A stretch of 64,000 bases of DNA from Mesotoga sp. Brook.08.105.5.1 (GCF_002752635.1 NZ_AYTW01000007.1:1-64000), one strand, 5' to 3'; shown: positions 32,564 through 41,875, counted from the stretch's first letter. Numbers and translations: made by a program. Notes: generated from the sequence alone by a model not told the origin.

Positions 32564-33817
32564 TCAGGGATAGATTCCTCTGAGTTTTGTGGCGTGAGCA
32601 ACCTTCTCTATAGAGTCAACATATGCGGCAGTTCTCATATCGATGTTGTACCTGTTCATTGTCGATGCTACGGAAGCGAAAGCCTCTCTCATTATCTTTT
32701 GGAGAGCTCTTCTTACGTCCTCCACATCCCAGAAATAATGCTGTAGTCCCTGTACCCATTCGAAATATGAGACTGTGACTCCTCCGGCATTTGCCAGGAA
32801 GTCGGGAACAACGAAGATCTTGTTTCCAAGAACTATGTCTTCCGCTTCCGGTGTCATAGGACCGTTTGCGCCCTCGACGATTATTCTTGCCTTTATGTTC
32901 TTTGCATTCTTCTCAGTAATCGCATTCTCAAGAGCTGCTGGAACGAGGATATCCACATCGAGTCCGAGCAGGTCTTCGTTACTGATCTTCTGTCCCTTCG
33001 GGTAGCCCTCGATCACTCCGTTGTTCTGATCCCTGTATGCGATCAGATCATCAATGTCGAAACCCTCAGGATTATAAAGTCCACCAGAAACATCACTCAC
33101 ACCGATGACTTTTGAACCCATCTCTTCATCTATTAGCTTCGCCGCAAACGATCCTACGTTTCCGAATCCCTGAACGGCCACCTTCGCCTGCTTTGGATCC
33201 ATGTCTTTGTACTTTAGAGCCTCTTCGGCAACCACTCTTACTCCGCGACCCGTTGCTTCCGTTCTTCCCTTAGAACCACCTATTTCCAGAGGCTTGCCTG
33301 TAACGATTCCGAGAACTGAATGACCAATGTTCATGGAGTATGTGTCCATGTACCAGGCCATTATCTGAGCGTTAGTATTTACGTCTGGCGCAGGAATGTC
33401 TTCTCCTTCACCTATTATGATCTGAATCTCTGAGAAGAATCTCCTTGAAAGTCTTTCAATCTCGTTGATTGAAAGCTCTTGAGGGTTCACACAAACTCCG
33501 CCCTTTCCACCTCCGTACGGGATACCAACTACCGCGCATTTCCATGTCATCCAGAAAGCCAGTGCCTTCACTTCATCGAGAGTAACGTTCTGATGGTACC
33601 TGATTCCTCCCTTTGCCGGACCTCTGGCTACATTGTGCTGTACCCTGTGCCCAGTGAAGACCTTGATTTCCCCGTTATCCATTCTTACGGGGAAATTCAC
33701 AGTTAGCTCTCTTTTCGGAAAAGACAAGACCTGCCTCATGCTCTGGCTAAGATCCATGACATCGGCAGCTTTATTGAACTGCTTAAGTGCATTTTGGAAC
33801 AGACTTGTTTCGGCCAC
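32564..33817 (-). CDS. gdhA: Glutamate dehydrogenase
   Basis: The enzyme converts 2-oxoglutarate and ammonia to glutamate, or the reverse. It is a 417-residue member of the hexameric Glu/Leu/Phe/Val dehydrogenase family. Substrate-domain motifs are KGGIRYHQ and IPYGGGKGGV with the catalytic Lys; the nucleotide domain has VQGFGNVGSFAAKL near 215. The start is GTG at 33817, with GGAGGAGGT upstream. It is a single-gene unit with its own promoter and terminator. Coenzyme choice is not decided by the sequence as read. Confidence 0.93.
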   Translation of the reverse strand: MAETSLFQNALKQFNKAADVMDLSQSMRQVLSFPKRELTVNFPVRMDNGEIKVFTGHRVQHNVARGPAKGGIRYHQNVTLDEVKALAFWMTWKCAVVGIPYGGGKGGVCVNPQELSINEIERLSRRFFSEIQIIIGEGEDIPAPDVNTNAQIMAWYMDTYSMNIGHSVLGIVTGKPLEIGGSKGRTEATGRGVRVVAEEALKYKDMDPKQAKVAVQGFGNVGSFAAKLIDEEMGSKVIGVSDVSGGLYNPEGFDIDDLIAYRDQNNGVIEGYPKGQKISNEDLLGLDVDILVPAALENAITEKNAKNIKARIIVEGANGPMTPEAEDIVLGNKIFVVPDFLANAGGVTVSYFEWVQGLQHYFWDVEDVRRALQKIMREAFASVASTMNRYNIDMRTAAYVDSIEKVAHATKLRGIYP

Positions 33818-33853
33818 GAGAATACCTCCTCCATATTGGTGTTCTTCATTAGA

Positions 33854-33882
33854 ATTCTATGATCATAATGAATACTTCTCAA
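33854..33882 (-). promoter_or_regulatory. Promoter of gdhA
   Basis: Reading leftward, TTGAGA (33877-33882) and TAGAAT (33854-33859) are 17 bases apart, about 37 bases ahead of the GTG start. Confidence 0.7.
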
Positions 33883-33974
33883 ATCGATGTACGGGCGAAT
33901 GGCACCGTCTACAGCTAATTAACGTACTCTAAGTAGCCTTTTCTGTACCAGTTTCCATTATGCTAATTACCAAT

Positions 33975-33997
33975 AAAAAAGGCGAGGAAAACCTCGC
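33975..33997 (-). terminator. Terminator after tRNA-Arg
   Basis: Reading leftward, GCGAGG and CCTCGC pair around TTTT, followed by six T. It lies three bases past the tRNA 3' end. Confidence 0.85.
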
Positions 33998-33999
33998 GC

Positions 34000-34074
34000 T
34001 GGTACCCCCAGAAGGAATCGAACCTTCATCTGCGGATTAGGAATCCGCTGTTCTATCCGTTGAACTATAGGGGC
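34000..34074 (-). tRNA. tRNA-Arg (anticodon CCT)
   Basis: A full cloverleaf reads leftward. The anticodon stem is GCGGA/TCCGC with loop TTCCTAA, so the anticodon is CCT (AGG codons). The T arm is GAAGG/CCTTC with loop TTCGATT, and CCA is encoded. The first acceptor pair is an unusual G-U. Confidence 0.95.
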
Positions 34075-34085
34075 ACATCGTGGAA

Positions 34086-34114
34086 ATTATAGCATCATGG
34101 TTCCGGCTTTTCAA
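34086..34114 (-). promoter_or_regulatory. Promoter of tRNA-Arg
   Basis: Reading leftward, TTGAAA (34109-34114) and TATAAT (34086-34091) are 17 bases apart, 11 bases ahead of the tRNA. The rest of the gap up to psuG (34115-34299) shows no clear rightward promoter. Confidence 0.8.
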
Positions 34115-34299
34115 TGACGCGACTTTTTGAGTAGATTTAATTATCATACATTACGTGACGTTCTGTTAAAATTGATTGGACAGACTTCTTAGAGCCTGCT
34201 TCAACAGTTCTTTGAAACCTGTGTTTGCAGCTGTTCTGGTTGTCTGAAAAGTTTTGTACACAGCTTGCCGCATATGAGAATTATGAGAGGTGAATATTG

Positions 34300-35157
34300 T
34301 TGAAAAGAGTTGTAGCTCTTGAATCTACAGTTATAGCTCACGGCCTTCCACAAGGTATTAACTTCGAAACTGCTCTGAACATGGAGCGGGCAGTCAAAGA
34401 AAATGGCGGAATACCAAAAACCATAGGAATTCTAGACGGAAGAATTATCGTGGGTGTAAACGAGGAAGAGATGAGAAGACTTGGAACGGGTCGAAATGTC
34501 CTCAAGGTTGGTACTGCAGAGATATCCTACGCAACAGCGATGAAGAGAGATGCAGCAACGACCGTCAGCGCTACAATGGCTATTGCAAAGTTGAATGGAA
34601 TCTCTGTATTCGCTACGGGGGGAATCGGAGGAGTTCACAGAGGAGTAGATTGGGATGTCTCTCAAGACATCATAGAGCTTTCGAGAACTAGAATGATCGT
34701 AATATCGGCAGGCGTGAAGAGCATTCTTGACGTACCAAAGACCCTGGAGTTTCTTGAAACCTTCGGAGTAACAATCGTTGGTTACAAGACCGATTGTTTC
34801 CCGTTCTTCCACTGCTCAAAAAGCCCTTACAAAATCAATCTAACCATAGACTCCCCAAAAGAGGCAGTGATGATTCTGAAAGAAAAAGAAAGGCTTGGAA
34901 TAGAGGGCGGACTGCTAGTAGCTAATCCTATTCCCGAAATGGACTCTATGGACTACGATGAATTGAGCGCTCTCATTGAATCCGCTCTAAAAGCAGCCGT
35001 AGAAGAAGGGATCTCGGGGAAGACTCTCACTCCATATCTGCTCGGCAAACTCGCGCTGCTGTCAGGAGGGAAGACACTTGATGCAAACATTTCCCTACTG
35101 ATAAACAATGCCGCGCTCGGTGGTCTTATAGCCGCTAACTCGGGAGAAGAACTATGA
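34300..35157 (+). CDS. psuG: Pseudouridine-5'-phosphate glycosidase
   Basis: PsuG splits pseudouridine 5'-phosphate into uracil and ribose 5-phosphate, and can also run in reverse. The 285-residue chain has the family start (VALESTVIAHGLPQG), GGIGGVHRG near 110 and SAGVKSILDVPKTLE near 150 with the region of the active-site Lys. Two TTG codons stand in tandem; the second (34300) is six bases after AGAGGTGA and is preferred. No pseudouridine kinase (psuK) is adjacent, although it often is. The stop overlaps an amidohydrolase gene by four bases (ATGA). Confidence 0.9.
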   Translation: MKRVVALESTVIAHGLPQGINFETALNMERAVKENGGIPKTIGILDGRIIVGVNEEEMRRLGTGRNVLKVGTAEISYATAMKRDAATTVSATMAIAKLNGISVFATGGIGGVHRGVDWDVSQDIIELSRTRMIVISAGVKSILDVPKTLEFLETFGVTIVGYKTDCFPFFHCSKSPYKINLTIDSPKEAVMILKEKERLGIEGGLLVANPIPEMDSMDYDELSALIESALKAAVEEGISGKTLTPYLLGKLALLSGGKTLDANISLLINNAALGGLIAANSGEEL

Positions 35158-36587
35158 ACGGTTACTCCTTGAAAGGCGGATTTGTCTATTTGGAAGAGAC
35201 CGGAGCTTATTCTTGCAAGGACCTCTACATTGACTCAGGAGAATTCTCTGCAGATACTCCTTATGGTGCTCAAGAGATAGATATTTCAGGCAAATTCGTT
35301 TACCCTGGATTTGTCGACTCGCATGCACACCTCATTGGAACGGGAAGAAAGTCTCTGGAGGTTGATCTAGAGGGCTGCAGCTCTATCGAATCGCTTGCCG
35401 ATAGGTTGAGCGTTGATCGAAGGATAGTAAGAGCTAGAGGCTGGGATCAGGAAGTGTTAGGGTTTATGCCCGTGAGAGGAAAGCTTGATCTCATCACTTC
35501 AGAACCAACGATTATTACCAGAAGGTGCGGACATATCGCCTGCGTAAACTCGTCCCTGATAAAGCTATTAGACCTTGAAAGACTTCACGGTCTTGATGGT
35601 TCGGACATCGATCTTGGAATACTCAAGGAGAGAGCTCTAGAGGAGATGGACCGGATAGCAAAACTCTCTCCTGCTGAAGTCAGAGAAGCGATTGAAGCGG
35701 GAACAAGGTCCTTTTTGAAATATGGAGTGACTTCGGTACACAGTGACGATTATCACGGCATAGATTATGAACTCCTTATGGAGGCTCTCTCGAGCGCGAA
35801 CAAAATGAGAGTCTACGAAAAGCTCTGCATCTCCAGAAAAGAAGATCTGGAATTGATCAAACATGGCAGGCAATTCGAAACTGATTTCTTCCGACTGAGA
35901 GCTGCAAAGATGTATCTTGACGGGTCGCTCGGAGCAAGAACGGCGGCGATGATTGAGCCTTACCACGATTCTCCGACCGAAACCGGCGTCCTATATATGA
36001 CTGCCGATGATCTTAGGCCGATCGTGAGGAGAGCAGACAGAGAAGGAATTCAGGTCTGCGTACATGTTATAGGAGATCGGTCACTGGAAGAGGCCCTCTT
36101 GGCTTTTGAAGGATCGAACAGTGAAACTCTCAAGCATAGACTAATTCACGTTCAGATCGCGTCTGAGGACCAGATAAGAAGGATTGCCGGCCAGAGACTA
36201 ACCGCATCGATTCAACCGGTTTTCGTTGACTCTGACAGCACAATTGCACCGGAGAGGTTCGGGCCGATCCGGATCAAAGATGCCTACCCGTTTGGAAAGA
36301 TGAGAGATATGGGAGTAGTTGTTGCCTTCTCAACCGACTCACCGGTAGAGAGCACTTCGGTAGTCAAGAACCTCGTTTCGGCCGATAGATTCTTCTCCAG
36401 AAAGGACAGCATAGAGATGTATAGCAAAGCCGGACACACTCTAGCAAACAGTGTCAGATCCTTCGCGCTCAATCCAGGGGACCCAGCAGATTTCTTCGTA
36501 ACCGGCTCAGATCTCTTAAAGACGAGAGAAGATACTTTCGCGGACATGACATTTGTTTCAGGAAGGTTAGTGCATACACTAGAATGA
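35154..36587 (+). CDS. Amidohydrolase, YtcJ-like
   Basis: This metal-dependent hydrolase of the amidohydrolase_3 group, 477 residues, is cytosolic. Metal and active-site landmarks are DSHAHL (57-62), MYLDGSLGART near 257, HVIGDRSLEEAL near 305, HVQIAS near 330 and STDSPVE near 395. The family removes amide or related groups from unknown small molecules. The four-base overlap with psuG suggests a joint role, perhaps in breakdown of modified nucleosides, but this is inference. Confidence 0.8.
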   Translation: MNGYSLKGGFVYLEETGAYSCKDLYIDSGEFSADTPYGAQEIDISGKFVYPGFVDSHAHLIGTGRKSLEVDLEGCSSIESLADRLSVDRRIVRARGWDQEVLGFMPVRGKLDLITSEPTIITRRCGHIACVNSSLIKLLDLERLHGLDGSDIDLGILKERALEEMDRIAKLSPAEVREAIEAGTRSFLKYGVTSVHSDDYHGIDYELLMEALSSANKMRVYEKLCISRKEDLELIKHGRQFETDFFRLRAAKMYLDGSLGARTAAMIEPYHDSPTETGVLYMTADDLRPIVRRADREGIQVCVHVIGDRSLEEALLAFEGSNSETLKHRLIHVQIASEDQIRRIAGQRLTASIQPVFVDSDSTIAPERFGPIRIKDAYPFGKMRDMGVVVAFSTDSPVESTSVVKNLVSADRFFSRKDSIEMYSKAGHTLANSVRSFALNPGDPADFFVTGSDLLKTREDTFADMTFVSGRLVHTLE

Positions 36588-36725
36588 AATCAGTCTCGAA
36601 CCGTAAACCGTAACTCGTATTGTACATAAATGCTTCATCTACTTTCTTTACGCTTCGTCACTTATATGTTAAATATAAGAAAACTATCTTGAAGAACACT
36701 GGCAAAACTGCTAAAATTAGTACAG

Positions 36726-36746
36726 AAAAAGGCGGCATAAGCCGCC
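36726..36746 (-). terminator. Terminator after tRNA-Met
   Basis: Reading leftward, GGCGGC and GCCGCC pair around TTAT, followed by five T. Confidence 0.85.
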
Positions 36747-36751
36747 GAGTC

Positions 36752-36829
36752 TGGTGGGCTCGGGTGGAGTCGAACCACCGACCGCCCGGTTATGAGCCGG
36801 AAGCTCTAACCAAACTGAGCTACGAGCCC
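36752..36829 (-). tRNA. tRNA-Met (anticodon CAT), elongator type
   Basis: A full cloverleaf reads leftward: acceptor GGGCTCG/CGAGCCC, anticodon loop CTCATAA, T loop TTCGACT, CCA encoded. The G1-C72 pair and the absence of three stacked G-C pairs at the base of the anticodon stem argue against the initiator. An Ile2 tRNA with modified C34 cannot be fully excluded. Confidence 0.92.
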
Positions 36830-36842
36830 AGACACAAAATTG

Positions 36843-36871
36843 ATTATAATATTCCTCATGACTTGTGTCAA
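36843..36871 (-). promoter_or_regulatory. Consensus promoter of tRNA-Met
   Basis: Reading leftward, TTGACA (36866-36871) and TATAAT (36843-36848) are both perfect and 17 bases apart, 13 bases ahead of the tRNA. Confidence 0.88.
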
Positions 36872-36891
36872 GAGGTTCAGGAGATGGTCCA

Positions 36892-37065
36892 ATGCTAAAC
36901 AACAGCTCTGTGGGTCTTCGGATATCTGCAGATCCGGTTCAGGAAATGACTGTGAAGTATCCTAGGGTTCTTGTAATAAAGGCCGCGTTCTCTCTTCTGA
37001 AAGACGGAAAGTCAATTGAACATAGAGATCTGGAAAAAACTTTACAGACCTTGCTCTCGCGATAA
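36892..37065 (+). CDS. Small protein of unknown function (57 residues)
   Basis: This short frame, not recognised as any family, begins with ATG at 36892, six bases after AGGAGATGG. An in-frame ATG at 36865 has no such site. The product has no membrane helix and looks mostly helical at its end (EHRDLEKTLQTLL). It lies just past the tRNA-Met promoter, in the opposite direction, and ends 21 bases before mnmG, which converges on it. No promoter of its own is clear. The good ribosome binding site is the main support. Confidence 0.5.
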   Translation: MLNNSSVGLRISADPVQEMTVKYPRVLVIKAAFSLLKDGKSIEHRDLEKTLQTLLSR

Positions 37066-37086
37066 AACCAGAACCCAACTCGGATC

Positions 37087-38973
37087 TTATTTCTGGTTGT
37101 GATGCTTGAGATGAAAAGATAGATTCATGATGTCTGAGGGTGTCAAGCCGGGTATTCTCGTTGCTTGGCCTATCGTTGTAGGCTTTGTTCTTTTCAGCTT
37201 TTCTCTTCCTTCTGTTGAGAGGTTGGATACTTCACCATAATCTAAGTTGGAGGGGATTTGATCTCCCTCGAGCTCTTCAAGTCTCTTGACCTCTTCCCTA
37301 AGACGCTTAATATATCCACTGTACTTGATCTCTATTTCAACTTGTTCTATCACTTCATCATCAACAATCGGTTCGGGATCGTAATCTGAAAGGTCCCTGT
37401 ACTCAACTCCCGATCTTTTTAGCAGACCCGAAAGCTTTGCGGGCGTATCAAGTCTCGAACTCCTCTTACTAATTAATAGCTGGTTCAACCTTTCAGAAGG
37501 TCTGACGGTCACTCTTTCAAGTCTTAAGACCTGATTCCTGGTCTGGTTTGCTAATCGGGATACCTTCTCACTGAACCAGTCGGGCACTAGTCCGTATTCA
37601 TGACCGTACTCTGTAAGCCTTATGTGCGCATTATCGTGCCTGAGAAGCAATCTGTACTCCGCTCTTGACGTGAGAAGTCTATAAGGTTCATCCACTCCCT
37701 TCGTCACAAGATCGTCGATCATAACTCCAATATAAGCTTCCGATCGACTTAGTACAAGCTGCTTCCCGCCATGCAGCTTCGCTGATGCGTTGATTCCCGC
37801 GATCAAACCCTGACCGGCAGCTTCCTCGTAACCACTGGTCCCGTTTACCTGACCAGCGAAATACAGATTCTCGACTAATTTGCTCTCCAGCGTTGAGTAC
37901 AACTGAGTCGGATCTATATAGTCGTACTCGACAGCATAAGCCGGCCTGACGATTTCCGCCCTCTCAAGCCCCTTTATTGTTCTGATCATTTCCAGCTGTG
38001 TCTCGAAAGGAAGGCTGGTTGAAAGACCGTTCAAATAGTACTCGTCGCTCAAAGCACTCTCGGGTTCAACAAACAATTGATGGCTACTCTTATCAGAGAA
38101 CTTGATCACCTTATCCTCAATCGAAGGGCAGTATCTCGGTCCCTTTGAATCGATAAGCTTAACATCCCCGTACAGCGGCGAGAATCTGAGGTCTCTCTTG
38201 ATGATGTCGTGTGTTCTCTCATTTGTCCTGGTCAGCCAGCACGGATGATCGTCTTCAAGGACAAAGGGCTCGGAAAAGTATGAGAAACAAAGCGGGGTAT
38301 TTGAGGTACCCTGACGCTCCATACTGGAGAAATCGATTGATCTGCCTGCTATTCTTGCAGGGGTCCCAGTCTTGAAACGTCTGACTTCGAACCCCAAAGC
38401 TTTAAGCGATGCAGTTAGCTCGGTTGCTGGAAACTCACCAAGCCTTCCTGCGGGAAACTCCTGTGGTCCGATGAATATCTTCCCTCCAAGAAAGGTGCCC
38501 GAAGCAACTATTACAGAACGTGCAGAGTACCTGAGGCCAAAGTGCGTCGTGATGCCTCTTACACGACCCTTATCCACTTCTATGGACTTCACAATTCCAG
38601 ACTGCAAGTGCAGATTTTCCTGCATCTCAAGTATTCTCTTCATTATCTGGCTATACCTGTTCTTGTCCACCTGAGATCTCAGTGCTCTGACGGCGGCTCC
38701 TTTGCTGGTGTTTAGAACTCTTATATTGAGTGATGCCTTATCTGTTGACTTGGCAATCTCCCCACCGAGCGCGTCTATCTCTCTTACGACAATGCCTTTC
38801 GCTGGGCCCCCCACAGCCGGATTGCAGGGCGTCCAACCAACCGTGTCGAGGTTAATATTTAGAATAAGCGTTCTCATGCCCATTCGCGCGCCAGCTAATG
38901 CGGCCTCGATACCGGCATGTCCGGCCCCTATGACGATTATGTCGAATTCGTAATCTCTTTTATTTGATCGCAT
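37087..38973 (-). CDS. mnmG: tRNA uridine-5-carboxymethylaminomethyl modification enzyme MnmG
   Basis: MnmG (GidA) works with MnmE to modify U34 of certain tRNAs, using FAD and a folate. At 628 residues it is of normal length. The FAD-binding [19 protein letters not shown] lies at the start, the conserved [22 protein letters not shown] near 50, [11 protein letters not shown] near 160, and the C-terminal MnmE/tRNA-binding region ends in [21 protein letters not shown] precedes the ATG. It is divergent from the carboxyltransferase gene, with 48 bases between. MnmE is not in the window. Confidence 0.95.
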   Translation of the reverse strand: MRSNKRDYEFDIIVIGAGHAGIEAALAGARMGMRTLILNINLDTVGWTPCNPAVGGPAKGIVVREIDALGGEIAKSTDKASLNIRVLNTSKGAAVRALRSQVDKNRYSQIMKRILEMQENLHLQSGIVKSIEVDKGRVRGITTHFGLRYSARSVIVASGTFLGGKIFIGPQEFPAGRLGEFPATELTASLKALGFEVRRFKTGTPARIAGRSIDFSSMERQGTSNTPLCFSYFSEPFVLEDDHPCWLTRTNERTHDIIKRDLRFSPLYGDVKLIDSKGPRYCPSIEDKVIKFSDKSSHQLFVEPESALSDEYYLNGLSTSLPFETQLEMIRTIKGLERAEIVRPAYAVEYDYIDPTQLYSTLESKLVENLYFAGQVNGTSGYEEAAGQGLIAGINASAKLHGGKQLVLSRSEAYIGVMIDDLVTKGVDEPYRLLTSRAEYRLLLRHDNAHIRLTEYGHEYGLVPDWFSEKVSRLANQTRNQVLRLERVTVRPSERLNQLLISKRSSRLDTPAKLSGLLKRSGVEYRDLSDYDPEPIVDDEVIEQVEIEIKYSGYIKRLREEVKRLEELEGDQIPSNLDYGEVSNLSTEGREKLKRTKPTTIGQATRIPGLTPSDIMNLSFHLKHHNQK

Positions 38974-39021
38974 AACATCACTCCTCTATCATAGTATTGT
39001 ACACAGAAAGGAGGCATTAAG

Positions 39022-40416
39022 TTGAGAAAAGTCCGTTTCGTTGACACTACGATGAGAGATGCGCACCAGTCACTTCTGGCCACTAGGGTCACAACAGCTG
39101 AGTTGGCAGATATAGCTCCTCTTGTCGATCAGGTTGGTTACCACGCAGTGGAGGTCTGGGGCGGAGCAACCTTTGACTCCTGTGTTAGATACCTTAATGA
39201 AAATCCTTGGGAAAGACTCGATGTACTCAAAGAGAGATTTAAGAATACCAAGCTTCAGATGCTTCTAAGAGGTCAAAATCTTCTCGGTTACAGAAACTAT
39301 GCAGATGATGTTGTAGAGCTCTTTGTTAAGACTATGGCAAATCACGGGATTGATATTGTAAGGATCTTTGACGCCCTTAACGACCTAAGAAATCTGGAGA
39401 AGTCGGCAAGCGCAGTAAAGGATGCTGGAATGCACCTTCAAGTAGCAATGTCGTATACAACCAGTCCCGTTCATAACATCGATTACTTTGTGAAGATCTC
39501 CGACAAAGCTGCGGATTTGGGCGCAGACTCTCTCTGTATTAAGGACATGGCAGGCCTTCTGAAGCCTGGAACGGCTTCAACTCTTGTAAATGAGATCAAG
39601 AAGAGGCACTCTATCCCTTTGGAGGTACACTCTCATTTCACAACGGGTATTGCCGATATGGCTTACTTGAAGAGCGCTGAGGCCGGGGCCGATATTCTCG
39701 ACACCGCCACGTCTTCAATGGGATTCGGAACCTCACAACCTGGTGTCGAGAGCATATGGACAACATTACACGATATGGGGCTCTCAGAGAAGCCAAATTA
39801 CCCTCTACTCAAAGAGATAAACGACTACTTTTCAAGGGTTAGGAAGAATCACAGTGGCACTGATGCAGGTTTCACTATAAACACTTCAGTTTTGGAAAAT
39901 CAGATTCCGGGAGGAATGTACTCCAATCTAATAAACCAACTGAAATCTCAGAACATGAGCGACAGATTCGAAGAGGTTCTCGAAGAAGTTCCTCAGGTAC
40001 GCGCTGATCTCGGTTATCCCCCCCTTGTTACTCCAACATCTCAAATAGTGGGCGTGCAAGCGGTCTTGAATGTTATGAACAACGAGAGATACAAGACGAT
40101 CACGAAAGAAGTAGAAAGATACATAAGGGGATTCTATGGAACACCTCCTGCAGAAATCGACAAGTCACTGAAATCAAGAGTTATGGGAGATGAAGAGTCG
40201 ATTTCTCATAGGCCGGGCGACACTCTTGACCCAGAAGTCGAAAAAGGAAGAAACGAACTCGGCCTGCTGGCCGAATGCGATGAGGATCTTCTTATATACC
40301 TGTTACTTGGAGAAGTTGGAAAGAAGTATCTTAGTCAGAGATACAGAGATTCTCTCAGAGTCGACTTTGAAGTCGCGAAGGATTTTAGAGAAGGGATAAC
40401 GGTATACCCAGTTTGA
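39022..40416 (+). CDS. Biotin-dependent carboxyltransferase subunit (oxaloacetate decarboxylase alpha / pyruvate carboxylase B type)
   Basis: The enzyme moves a carboxyl group between biotin and a 2-oxoacid. The TIM barrel begins DTTMRDAHQSLLATR; the metal and carboxylysine region is LCIKDMAGLL near 175, with HSHFTTG near 205. The PYC_OADA conserved domain follows at about 300-460. The chain ends at residue 464, where longer relatives carry a biotinyl domain, so biotin must be on a separate protein. Oxaloacetate, pyruvate and methylmalonyl-CoA systems share this subunit type, and the choice is open. The start is TTG at 39022, behind GGAGG. Confidence 0.85.
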   Translation: MRKVRFVDTTMRDAHQSLLATRVTTAELADIAPLVDQVGYHAVEVWGGATFDSCVRYLNENPWERLDVLKERFKNTKLQMLLRGQNLLGYRNYADDVVELFVKTMANHGIDIVRIFDALNDLRNLEKSASAVKDAGMHLQVAMSYTTSPVHNIDYFVKISDKAADLGADSLCIKDMAGLLKPGTASTLVNEIKKRHSIPLEVHSHFTTGIADMAYLKSAEAGADILDTATSSMGFGTSQPGVESIWTTLHDMGLSEKPNYPLLKEINDYFSRVRKNHSGTDAGFTINTSVLENQIPGGMYSNLINQLKSQNMSDRFEEVLEEVPQVRADLGYPPLVTPTSQIVGVQAVLNVMNNERYKTITKEVERYIRGFYGTPPAEIDKSLKSRVMGDEESISHRPGDTLDPEVEKGRNELGLLAECDEDLLIYLLLGEVGKKYLSQRYRDSLRVDFEVAKDFREGITVYPV

Positions 40417-40487
40417 TTCGTAGTATTAACAATATTCACGAAGATAGAACTATATTAAAGCTAACAAGAGGCAACTGTAGACTACTT

Positions 40488-40521
40488 AGCGCCTTCATGA
40501 AGAATGGGGGCGTTTTTTTTG
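40488..40521 (+). terminator. Terminator of the carboxyltransferase gene
   Basis: CGCC (40490-40493) pairs with GGCG (40509-40512), with an inner TTCATGAA palindrome, and eight T follow. The stem is imperfect, but the T run is long. Confidence 0.7.
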
Positions 40522-40544
40522 TTCAATCTCTGCATTAACACTTC

Positions 40545-40573
40545 TTTAATTAACCGGAACTTTCTGATACAAT
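40545..40573 (+). promoter_or_regulatory. Promoter of malEFG
   Basis: TTTAAT (40545-40550) and TACAAT (40568-40573) are 17 bases apart, 44 bases ahead of malE. No operator was identified. Confidence 0.6.
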
Positions 40574-40617
40574 TTGTTTAGGGTGTATCCCAATTCTATC
40601 AAAGGAGGGTTCAGAAG

Positions 40618-41808
40618 ATGAGAAAACTCGCAGCTGTTCTTTTAGTGCTACTTCTAGTCTTATCTTTTGCAAGCGCAAAGTTGGTGATTTGGTCCTCTGA
40701 GAACCAGATCCCTGCACTTGAGAAGTTGGCGGCAGATTTCGAAAGTGACTACGGAATTCAAGTGGAGATTCAGCAGGTGAACTTTGGCGACATAAAGTCC
40801 AAGTTCCTTACCGCAGCTCCCGCAGGCGAGGGCCCCGACATCATAGTAGGCGCACATGACTGGGTTGGTGAACTCGCTATCAATGGCCTTATCGAACCGA
40901 TTCCATTTCTTCCCGAAGCCGATCAGTACTACGATGTCACTCTAGATGCCTTCAGCTACGGCGGAAACCTCTACGGTGTCCCCTATACTGTTGAGGCGAT
41001 TGCAATCATCTACAACAAGGATCTCGTATTCAAAGCACCGAAAACAATCTCAGAGCTTGAAGAACTTGCTTTCGAGGCTGCAGATGATGAAGTCGTGGGC
41101 CTGATCTACGCAGTTGGGGATTTCTATCACTCCGCACCTTTCATACTGGGAAGAGGCGGCTATATCTTCAAGGAGACTGCTGCGGGTCTTGATGTAACCG
41201 ACATAGGCCTGAACAACGAGGGTGCGATTGCAGGCGGAAACCTCATCAAATCTTGGTTCGACAAAGGCCTAATTCCTGGCGGTCCAAATTACAACCTGAT
41301 GGACTCTTTGTTCAAAGACGGACTGGCCGCATTCATTATTAACGGCATATGGGCAACCCCAAGTTACCGCGATGCGGGTATCGACTACGCGATTCTTCCT
41401 TTCAGCGAAATCACATTCGACGACGGTACAACTCCGAGACCATTCGTCGGAGTACAGGGCTTCATGATAAACTCAAAGTCTCCGAACAAGCTTGAAGCCA
41501 CTGAATTCGTGGTGAACTACATCGGAAGCTTCGAAGGCCAGTACGGAATGTTCCTCGGAGAGAGAAGAGGTACGGCAAGAGCCGACGTGTTTGCATTTAT
41601 TGAAGCGGACGCCGGTCCAGAGCTGTATGATGTTTTACAGTTCTCCAAGAGCGCTTCAGTAGGAACACCAATGCCAAACGTTCCGGAAATGGCGAGCGTA
41701 TGGGGAGCAATGGGCGATGCACTTGGCCTTATTATCAACGGTCAGGATACAGTGGAGAACGCTTTCAATTCTGCAGTAGAGAAGATCAAGACTACAATTG
41801 GAAAATGA
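40618..41808 (+). CDS. malE: Maltose/maltodextrin ABC transporter, substrate-binding protein
   Basis: This 396-residue solute-binding protein of the MalE family is secreted to the space outside the membrane. A signal peptide covers residues 1-20, with cleavage probable after ASA (before KLVIW); there is no lipobox. The mature start LVIWSSENQIPALEKLA, the hinge DIIVGAHDWVGELA, and GVPYTVEAIAIIYNKD are typical of maltodextrin binders. GGAGGG precedes the ATG. A strong hairpin separates it from malF. Maltodextrin as ligand follows from family and from the two permease genes. Confidence 0.9.
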   Translation: MRKLAAVLLVLLLVLSFASAKLVIWSSENQIPALEKLAADFESDYGIQVEIQQVNFGDIKSKFLTAAPAGEGPDIIVGAHDWVGELAINGLIEPIPFLPEADQYYDVTLDAFSYGGNLYGVPYTVEAIAIIYNKDLVFKAPKTISELEELAFEAADDEVVGLIYAVGDFYHSAPFILGRGGYIFKETAAGLDVTDIGLNNEGAIAGGNLIKSWFDKGLIPGGPNYNLMDSLFKDGLAAFIINGIWATPSYRDAGIDYAILPFSEITFDDGTTPRPFVGVQGFMINSKSPNKLEATEFVVNYIGSFEGQYGMFLGERRGTARADVFAFIEADAGPELYDVLQFSKSASVGTPMPNVPEMASVWGAMGDALGLIINGQDTVENAFNSAVEKIKTTIGK

Positions 41809-41852
41809 TTGTTCTCTCTTGACTTATCCACATATCTAAATCTTGTTAGACT

Positions 41853-41875
41853 GAGCGCGGGAGACTCCCGCGCTC
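41853..41875 (+). other. Intercistronic hairpin between malE and malF
   Basis: GAGCGCGGG (41853-41861) pairs perfectly with CCCGCGCTC (41867-41875) around AGACT. No T run follows. Position and shape fit an element that protects malE mRNA from 3' decay or partly stops transcription, which would give more binding protein than permease. Confidence 0.75.

Noticed and set aside
34115-34299. Possible structured leader before psuG (CAGAC ... GTCTG and ACAG ... CTGT pairs)
   Set aside because: The pairings are short and scattered, and no known riboswitch pattern fits. The evidence is too weak to call a feature.
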